Part shown: in pieces, positions 36,005 to 45,700 of the stretch
Layout of the letters: every line of letters begins with the position of its first letter
How positions within the stretch are numbered: the first letter of the stretch is position 1
Notes under the pieces: generated by a model
Database searches by the model: none
Told to the model about the DNA's origin: nothing
The model's input: the letters and a program-made list of their open reading frames with translations, nothing else
NCBI RefSeq assembly: GCF_000003815.2
Contig: NC_049985.1
Span: 3,926,157 to 3,990,156 of the forward strand
Direction: 5' to 3'
From: Branchiostoma floridae
Taxonomy: Eukaryota > Chordata > Leptocardii > Amphioxiformes > Branchiostomatidae
DNA length: 64,000 nucleotides
Position numbers and translations under genes: made by a program

Positions 36005-36213
36005 AACAGAAATGCACCACTGCTATCTGATAATGCGCTTCTTCAGATAATAGGAGAAGTTGACAATAAAGAAGTATTGTGAGAAATAAGCAGATGTGAC
36101 CGGATGAAAAGCTACTATATAACACGAGGTGGGTGAACTCGAGACAAGCCTCTCACATGAAGGCTCCTTCAAGCAACACGGAGTAAAGGACTAGCAGATT
36201 GGCAACTTACAAG
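36005..36213 (+). promoter_or_regulatory. Core promoter and noncoding exon 1 of lysozyme C
   Basis: CACCACTGCTATCTGATAAT, AAAAGCTACTATATAACACG (TATA near 36117-36124) and GGCAACTTACAAG|GTAATT (donor at 36213) correspond to the EB-like gene. The acceptor TTTTAG|ATG follows at 36522, so exon 1 is inferred to be noncoding. Confidence 0.55.
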
Positions 36214-36521
36214 GTAATTTTACCTCCTACATACACATTGTTTCTCTGCAATCTTTACTTGTTTATAACGAGGGTATTATATTATAAGTCAATTGCATTC
36301 GCCACTTTATTCTAATGTTCTTCAATGCGACTTTGCTCTCTCTCTATATATCTATACAAGAGGAAATTTGTTTTTCCTGAAAGCACCTTGCGACAAATAC
36401 AATTGAAACTTTCGAGAAGAAATTGCATGCATCTAGAATCATGTTTTTTGACATTAGCATACAATTCTTTAAAACAATCTTCTGCTTTAGTCCGTTGCTA
36501 AAATCTTTTTCTTTCTTTTAG

Positions 36522-36701
36522 ATGATGTTTCTGGTGATTTTGGCTCTGACAGGAGGTGCCCTTGCTAGTAAGTAGATTCTATTTTGCTTGAAGCTCGAAT
36601 GTGTGCGTGTGTGTACGCGCGCACATACTAGTATTACTTCTCTCTGTTTGTTTGTGTGTGTGTTTGTGTGTGTGTGTATGTGTGTGTGCGTGCGTGCGCG
36701 A

Positions 36702-36742
<41 letters not shown>

Positions 36743-39700
36743 TGTGTCAATATACACATGTAGTATTGCAAGTCATCCTCGGTGCTGCTACTTTTCCCGT
36801 GAGACTGGATGCAAAGCATAACGGGTAAATGTATGAAGCCTGCCATCTCTGATTGCCCATGTTCTGACCTCCCGTAGCTGACCCTGAGTGCACGGGAACT
36901 GTCGCCGCTAACGGTCAGTCCGGTCGGTGCGTGTACGCAAGCAGCTGTCCATACACCTACTACATCTCACACAGGTGGGTAATGTACCATGTATGTCAAT
37001 ATTTATTTATTTATTTATTGGTTTGGCTGTTCAGAACACACAGCCAGGGCTGCCCAACTAGCCTATGGCTACGAGGGGGGTTCAATAAGTTCTTGGCCTC
37101 ACCAAGAAATAACAAGCACAACTCAGATTTTCAGGCACAACTTCATAGTATGAAGTCTTTTATCAATATCCTCCAAATTACAAATCATTGGAGTCATTAC
37201 TTTCCAGGCATTCGTTTTTTCTAAATTAGAAGGTAAGTGGGGAGAAAAAGAAGGGTGAAGTGTGATCAGACAATTTGACCTCACACCTCAGGTTGCAGAT
37301 CCCCCTTTTTTTTCGTTATCCCTTACCTAACGTTACTGGGTGTCGCCTGCAACATGATGATCACAATAATTTGAATTTTGGTACACATTTATATAAGACT
37401 TTATACATGTACGTGGGGTTATCAATAAGTCCCCGACTTTACCGAGAAAAAATAAGCACAGCTCAGATTTCGAAGCATAGATGTCAAGTATAAAGTCTTA
37501 TATAAATATGTACCAAAATTCAAATTAGTGTGATCATTACTTTGCAGGCGACACCCAGTAACGTTAGGTGAGGGAGAAGGAAAAAAACGTGGACAATTGA
37601 CCTGACCTGAGTGTGTGGGTCAATTTGCGCTGCTGGAAGTTAGAAACCCAATTCTTTTTGCTTGAAATAGGAAGAGAATCATTATCAAACATTTTGACAA
37701 CGTCTTTTGTTAATTTATGGCATGGGAAACTAGACCCACACATGTCTGATCACAATTCACACAACTTTTTTCTCGCCACTTACCTTCTAATTTAGGAAAA
37801 ACGAATGCCTGGAAAGTAATGACTCCAATGATTTGAAATTTGGAGGATATTGATAAAAGACTTCATACTATGAAGTTGTGCCTGAAAATCTGAGTTGTGC
37901 TTGTTATTTCTTGGTGAGGCCAAGAACTTATTGAACCCCCCTCGTATTACAGAGGGCTAGCCCTGCTGACAAAAACAGAGACAATACAGGTGGATTTGGA
38001 CAGGATACTTATGTATGTCAATATTTGTGTATATATACTTATGAGAGTCACAAATCACTTTAAATGGTGTAAACTTTATCTCTGTTATATACTTTATATA
38101 TATCAGAGTCTGTTATATACTTTGTATCTCTGTTATATACTTTATATCTCTGTTATGTACTTTGTATCACTGTTATATACTTTACATAACTGTTATATAC
38201 TTTATATCTCTGTTATATACTTTATATCTCTGTTATATACTTTATATCTCTGTTATGTATTTTATATCTCTGTTATGTATTCTATATCTCTGTTATGTAT
38301 TCTATATCTCTGTTATATATTCTATATCTCTGTTATGTATTCTATATCTCTGTTATGTATTCTATATCTCTGTTATGTATTTTATATCTCTGTTATGTAT
38401 TCTATATCTCTGTTATGTATTTTATATCTCTGTTATGTATTCTATATCTCTGTTATGTATTTTATATCTCTGTTATATATTCTATATCTCTGTTATGTAT
38501 TTTATATCCCTGTTATGTATTCTATATCTCTGTTATGTATTTTATATCTCTGTTATGTATTCTATATCTCTGTTATGTATTCTATATCTCTGTTATGTAT
38601 TTTATATCTCTGTTATATATTCTATATCTCTGTTATGTATTTTATATCCCTGTTATGTATTCTATATCTCTGTTATGTATTTTATATCTCTGTTATGTAT
38701 TCTATATCTCTGTTATGTATTCTATATCTCTGTTATGTATTCTATATCTCTGTTATGTATTCTATATCTCTGTTATGTATTCTATATCTCTGTTATGTAT
38801 TCTATATCTCTGTTATGTATTCTATATCTCAGTTATGTATTCTATATCTCTGTTATGTATTTTGTATCTCTGTTATGTATTCTATATCTCTGTTATGTAT
38901 TCTATATCTCTGTTATGTATTTTATATCTCTGTTATGTATTCTATATCTCTGTTATGTATTTTATATTTCTGTTATGCATTCTATATCTCTGTTATGTAT
39001 TTTATATCTCTGTTATGTATTCTATATCTCTATTTTATATCTCTGTTATGTATTCTATATCTCTGTTATGTATTTTATATCTCTGTTATATACTTTGTCC
39101 CTTGCCTCCTCCTTCATGACCTCAGTGAAAAGCGGCATACAGGCTGATTTTCGAGCTTTCATGAATAAACAAAGTTCAAACAAACAAACAAACAGGTGCC
39201 CCAGCTACGGAAATAGCGTCAAGTGCTGCTACAACTGCCACCTGGGCGGATGTTCCTACCCTCCTCCTCCTCCTGTCACACCGGAAACTACGTCACAAGG
39301 TGGGCGTGGTCTCTTCTGTTTAATGCATAATATACGAGCATTTCGACATCTTGGTTTTTTGTCCAAGCTCATATTAAAAAGTAGTAAGGTATTTTGTGTA
39401 AAGGATGCATATTATCTACAGCAAAAAATAACACGCATATTATAACTGTTAGTGTTTGCAGTGAATATATGCATATGGTGCATACTGTAAATGCATTTAA
39501 GTTCACCGGGATTTAATTTCGCGGTAGCGGACAAAGGACTGTTCGCGGTTGGCTTAATTTGGCGATAGCATCATGCACTGTAGTCTCTTACTGCCATGAA
39601 AAAATGTTTAGTTTGCGGTAATTTTGCAACGCGAAAACCATGAACATAAAACCACCGCGAACATTTCTGCATTTACAGTATCATCTACAGCAAACAATGA

Positions 39701-42700
39701 CATGCACATTACAGTGTTTGCGCATCTGATAAGTGCCATACCGACCTGCGTATTCAAATATCACAAACATTACAAAATATAGTTGTCGTGGGACGTTTCC
39801 GGACATAGGCTGGTGCGCTGTTTAGGTTAGAGACAGAGTTTTATCTCTATTTAGTCAGATTGATATAATTTGATCTAAATGCAATATATCACATTTATCA
39901 TTTTTACCTATTTTACGCACAGCAACAGCTACAACAACCACAACCCCGACAACCACTACACCGACAACCACAATCCCTACAACCACAATCCCTCCAACCA
40001 CAATCCCTACAACCACAATCCCTACAACCACGACTCCGGCAACCACAACCGACATCAGCACTACAACTAGTAAGTATGGCTCAAAATCTATCATAAAATG
40101 TACTTTCAACATAATGAACAAGTGACTGGGCATGTGCTTCATTTCGACGCTTCAATTTTTTTAATAAGCTTACACGTAAATCTTAATGCAACATGTTTCC
40201 TTACATTTCAATTAGAAAGAGGCTTTATCATTTATGACGTGAGAAATGAATGAATGAGACATAAATGTATGCTGGTTCACAGTTCAAAATGCGCATGAGC
40301 AAGGTCAAGGGTCAAGGCCCCTAAGGGGAGGGACCCGTTTTCGAGTTGGGCAGAAAAATTTTATCGTGTATACTCTCATTTAATTGTTCACTTTTTCTTT
40401 ACGAAAGACGAGTTTTGTTACAAAATGTCCAGTTTTCTGTCCAGAGGACGTGCGACAAAGTTTTTTTTTATTGCTGGATATGAAAAAGAAGACGTTTTGA
40501 CATTTTGTCTTTTTGTGTGTTTCAGTCCCAATTACAAAAACTACACCTGAAGATGGTAAGTTTGACGCATACAAAATGAACATACGTTATAGACATGTCT
40601 GTTTCAACATGTTTAGCAATAACTATTAATAGAAAGGGAAATAAATGGAATTCATGACTTTTATCTATCTCACATGTATAAATACACGCACACTGAATGT
40701 TATAGAAAATTGTATAATAGGTTAAGTTTTAGTCATGAGTGGGTGATGTGGTTTTACATTTGAGAGAGTACGGAGAAATGAACTAATTAATAAACTTTCT
40801 CGACAGTACTGACAAATGTATGTGTGTGTATGTGTTTTTTGCTTGTATGTGCGTATGTGTGTCTGTGTCTGTGTGTGTGTATGTATGTGCGTGTTTGTGC
40901 GTTTGTGTGTGTGTGTGTTTGTGTGTATGTGTGTGCATGTGCGTATGCGTGTTTGTGTGTGTATGTATTTGTGTGTCTACTTGTCCAACCACGTGTCCAT
41001 ACGCAGACCCCGACTGTGCGGACACCCAGGCAGCTAACGGTCAGTCCGGTCAGTGCGCGCACGTGGACAGCTGTCCCTTCGGCTTCTACGTCACCAACAA
41101 GTGTCCCGACTACGGAAGCGACATCAAGTGTTGCTACAACTGTCACCTGGGAGGATGTTCCCTCTCTGCTCCCACCACCACCTTAAGTACGCCATCGGTT
41201 AGGCACTGGGCCTCCCGTGTACGTTTTACCCCTGTCACATTTGGCGAAAATCGGTCGGACGACGATTCTGCGGCAATCGCCCGAGCTCGAGCCTCGCTTA
41301 TAAATATAACATTATTGCACAACTTGTACAAGGTACAAAGTATGGCTTATATGTGACAGGGATGTTTTTCAGGTGAAAAATACGCCTCTGTAGATCTTAA
41401 ATATGGCCGATCTTCCATATGCCCGACGATCGTAGATAATGTGACAGGGGTATTTCTGTTGTTTGGATTGATCAGTTTTTTTATCTGCTCCATTTTGCCA
41501 TTTGATGTTGATTATCGCCATGTTTCCTTCAAGTTATCGTCTGACGGCATTACAGAAGATAAAACAAAATGAAGAAAAAAGTATGACGTATATGCTACCT
41601 CCACCGAAAAGACAACAACTTAATCTAAACTTAGTATCAAATTTATTATTACCTTTTTTTTACACACAGCTCCGGCAACAACCACAACAACCACAACCCC
41701 GACAACCACAACTGATAAAACTACAACTAGTAAGTATGGCTCAATGTCTCTCATGAAATGTACTTTTAACGTATCAAACAACACTACACTAAACCATGAC
41801 AAGTTGTTAGATTTATGTCATAGAAATCTATATTTGCTTTGTATTTTCCTTCTTAATTATTTGTTTGTATTATTGTTGACAGTATTATTATGTGTTGTTT
41901 TAACTTGGGCGGGAGACGCGTTAAAAGATGTAATATCCTGTTTCTCTTGTGCCATGTAGTGAGGAAATTGAAATAGATTAATTTACAGAACATTTTACAG
42001 AACAACTTTGTTCCAACACAAAAAAGTTTCAAAGGAAAAACTCATCATGAGTTTTCGGTCATCTCACTAACGTTCGTCAGATATCTGATTCACTGTGCTG
42101 ACGTCAGGAGTCAGCGCAGTAAATCAGAAATCTGACGAAGGTTGACGAGACCGACCGAAAATTCATTGTGAGTGTCTTCCCTCTGTTGGAAGAAAGTTCA
42201 AACTTTTCAACTATGAATTCTACTACCATACTCGTAGATCAGTCCTCTTTCGAAAACCGACCATTTGTCCATTCTCAGTTGAACCCGAATGTGCGGACAC
42301 CCAGGCAGCTAACGGTCAGTCCGGTCAGTGCGCGCATGTGGACAGCTGTCCCTTCGGCTTTTACGTCACCAACAAGTGTCCCGACTACGGAAGCGACATC
42401 AAGTGTTGCTACAACTGTCACCTGGGCGGGTGTTCCCTGTCAGCTCCCACCACTACCTTAAGTACGCCGTTTCTGTTGTTTTAATGGATCAGTTCAATAT
42501 TTTCAATTCTGATATTTGGTCTGTGTAATCGCCATTTCCCTGTGCTATATATACATCTATCAAGCATGAATCTTTCAATCAGTGCTGGGACCTATTTTCC
42601 CGTTCCTAACAGTACGAATGACTGGCTGACTGACTAACTGGCTGAATGAATGATTGAATGAATAAATGAATGAATAAATGAATGATTCAGAATGAATAAA

Positions 42701-45700
42701 TGAATGAGTCCGCAATATCATTTTACCTGTCACGTGTTGAAAATCGCGAATCAGCGCTTCCCTGAAAATTAAACTCCGGTGCTCCTAAAAGAAGGAGAGT
42801 AACCAAGACCACATGAACTTCTAAAACACCAGAAATCATTATTCCTTTATGCACAGCTCCCACAACAACCTCTACAGCCAGCACCGCCAGTACTACCGCA
42901 GATAGTAAGTATGGCCCCAGATCTCTTATGAATCTGACGTTTATAAGTGAAGGTATCGGTATCTGTAATAGCCTGCAGCTGGTATCCAGCCGTATTATAC
43001 ATGTAGCTCCGATCCCGAGTCTCTTCTGTCCTCGCCGCAAATATTTGTTGAGAGGACAGAAGAGACTCGGGAGCTATAATGCGACTGGGTACCTGGCTAT
43101 ATCCTTAAATGATATGCACAAAAATTAATTTGGATACAAAACATTAATGGTTTCCGGCACGAGTCAACTTTAAACTACCCGTTCAACCGTTTGTCCGGCA
43201 TTCGCAGCCCCCGACTGTGCGGCCAGCCAGGGTGCTAACGGTCAGTCCGGTCAGTGCGCGCACGTGGACAGCTGTCCCTTCGGCTTCTACGTCACCGACA
43301 AGTGTCCCGGCTACGGAAGCGACATCAAGTGTTGCTACAACTGTCACCTGGGCGGATGTTCTCTCACTGCTCCAAGTAGTACGTCAGCAGGTAGGGCTGC
43401 TCTTCCGAGTTCCTTTCTGTGGTTTGGATGTACATGTATCAGCTAACGACATAATTTGCAGAAGATGTAAGAAGTAGAGGAAGACGTAATGACTCAACGT
43501 CTCTTCTGAGCAACTAGTATTAATTACCAGTACGAAACGTTGAAAGGTTGTTAGGTTTATGCAATATGAAGGTCTTTAGATTCGTAAATTTTAAAGTACA
43601 GTTGGCCATATCATATGATTTGTGCGTTACGTTTACAACAGTGCAGTTCCGATATTATATATAGGAGAAAGCACTCCTCTAGAACAACGAATATGTAGAT
43701 ACTGCAGTCTAGATAAGTTAGAAGACGAACATCATTTTGTAGTAGAATGTAGTTTGTACAAGAAAGAGAGAGCTGAACTCTACAGACTAATAGAATCCAT
43801 GTTCCCCCACTTCATACAACTAAGTAATATAGACAAATTTATATTCCTTATGAATCTAGACAAGCCTTTACTTATAAAGCATATCGTTCTTACATTTTCA
43901 ATATCACAAAGAAACGAGAAGAAGCCGAATGTACGCAGTAGAATACGATCCTTGAGTAGTGTAGATTCATTGTATCATTATATCATGTTGTATCATTTGT
44001 TGTGACCTGTACTAAACCCAGTGGGTATGAATGTACAATAAAGGTCTTCATTCATTCATTAAATAATATTGGGCATCTCTTTGCAGCAACAGTGACGACC
44101 ACAACGGCGAGCACTGCCCACACCCATGGAACAAGTGGTAGGTATATATAACGATCATATAGTAAGGTTCTTTTAGCACAACCAGAAAATAACTTACTTC
44201 CGACGTTTCGGTGTCTGTCAGACACCATCATCAGGGTGGAATGACGGGAACTACTTCTTGCTGCTACTTATAGCCGATGTAGGTGGCGTTGCAGCAGCAA
44301 GAATGCCATCCCCAGACGTGGCTCAGCTTGTATCCCCCCTCGTCTCTGTTCATGACTGGCACGGATTTTCTGATCCAAACTGCTTCTTTAATCCATTTTC
44401 TTGCTGCTGCAACGCCACCTACATCGGCTATAAGTAGCAGCAAGAAGTAGTTCCCGTCATTCCACCCTGATGATGGTGTCTGACAGACACCGAAACGTCG
44501 GAAGTAAGTTATTTTCTGGTTGTGCTAAAAGAACCTTACTATATGAATAATTGCCAACCTGATGAAGTTATTCACGGATATATATAACGATATCCGTCAT
44601 TTCCTTCTGAACTTACAGCATGGGGATGAATCATTACATTGCTAGGACCTTCCTAATCAACAGTAAGAAAAAAGTAGATAGCATTCCAAACGGAGAAAAA
44701 GTGGAAGTTTAATCCATCATTATGTCGCCCTTAAGGCTCCACTAACCCAGACCTTGTGACCTTAAAACCACGAGACATCGCCATTGGCAATTGGTCATGC
44801 GCACCCGAAGAAGACTGTAGTAAATACATCCATCATCATCATCATCGGTCGACGTGATCAAATGTAGACATGTTCGCACATGTCTACACACGACGGGGTT
44901 ATACCGCCCCTTACGGGGTGACATACCCTTTCGTAGGCTAATTACAAGACGGGGATGCGCCAGGTCTCCCGTCAAATACATCCATGTGCATTATTTGATT
45001 AATATACGATCTGAATGATGGAAACACATCCCGTAGCTGCCTGTAATGCAAACCGCCAAAACAGATAAGTTATAAAATGCCTTGTTGCTATTAAGATGTA
45101 CATAAATTCCCGTGACATTCTACAGGAAACTATGGAAACATCCTGGCGGTGGACACAACAGGAGCCAGTGCGGACACCGCCAGTCAAGACGGCCTGGGAT
45201 ATACAGGTAAGAGCAACATCGTGATGGCTTGACAGATAGTACAACAAAGATTTTTCCCTAAAACATTGATACACTCTTGCTATTACATGAAAAATGTTTA
45301 ACTTTCTGACATTTAAAAACTTGTGAGTGGACCTGGTCCGGGCAAGCCGCCTGTGATGATGATGATGATGAAGACCATTAAGTCATCTATATCTCCAAGC
45401 AGATCCTACGGTAGCATAAGATACGTAGTATCAAAAGTTGACAGAGGAGTGAAGCCGGCGTAGGAGTGTGTATGGCTACCGGTAGTATTGGCCTTACTCC
45501 TCTGCCACATTTTGGTGTTATCTTATGCTTAGGATCTGTTTAGAGATTACAAGTCATTGAAAAATGCAGATATTACAGAAATTGCCTTGTTTGTTATGGG
45601 GCTTTATTTAAGTAACTTGTCTTGTTATTAATTGTGTTTGATGATCTGTTTCTTTATTTATAGGCGTTGCTGCTTCTCACCAGATGGCCAGTACGGACCT

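Larger units (their letters stand above)
36975..39195 (+). other. Intron inside the first cysteine module, probably derived from a retroelement insertion
   Basis: The other three modules of lysozyme C and the module of lysozyme A are each coded without interruption at this position. Here ACAGGTG is present at both borders (36971-36977 and 39192-39198), as if a target site had been duplicated. Deleting the insert and one copy restores a continuous module exon. The insert ends in a retroelement tail with (CAAA)n, which directly supplies the acceptor AAACAG. The donor AG|GTGGGT lies in the left copy of the repeat. A mariner-like MITE and a minisatellite sit inside. Confidence 0.7.

Noticed and set aside
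20437-37948. Inversion between the two opposite mariner-like copies, explaining why lysozyme B is reversed
   Set aside because: The GPCR and lysozyme C each span one copy with exons in consistent orientation on both sides, so flipping the interval would have broken both genes.
38067-39445. Very long open frames (up to 427 codons) as a possible membrane protein
   Set aside because: They are the translation of a 20-bp tandem repeat and exist in all three frames.
43622-44005. An independent zinc-finger gene
   Set aside because: The CCHC tail pattern, position in an intron and simple-repeat 3' end mark it as a LINE fragment.
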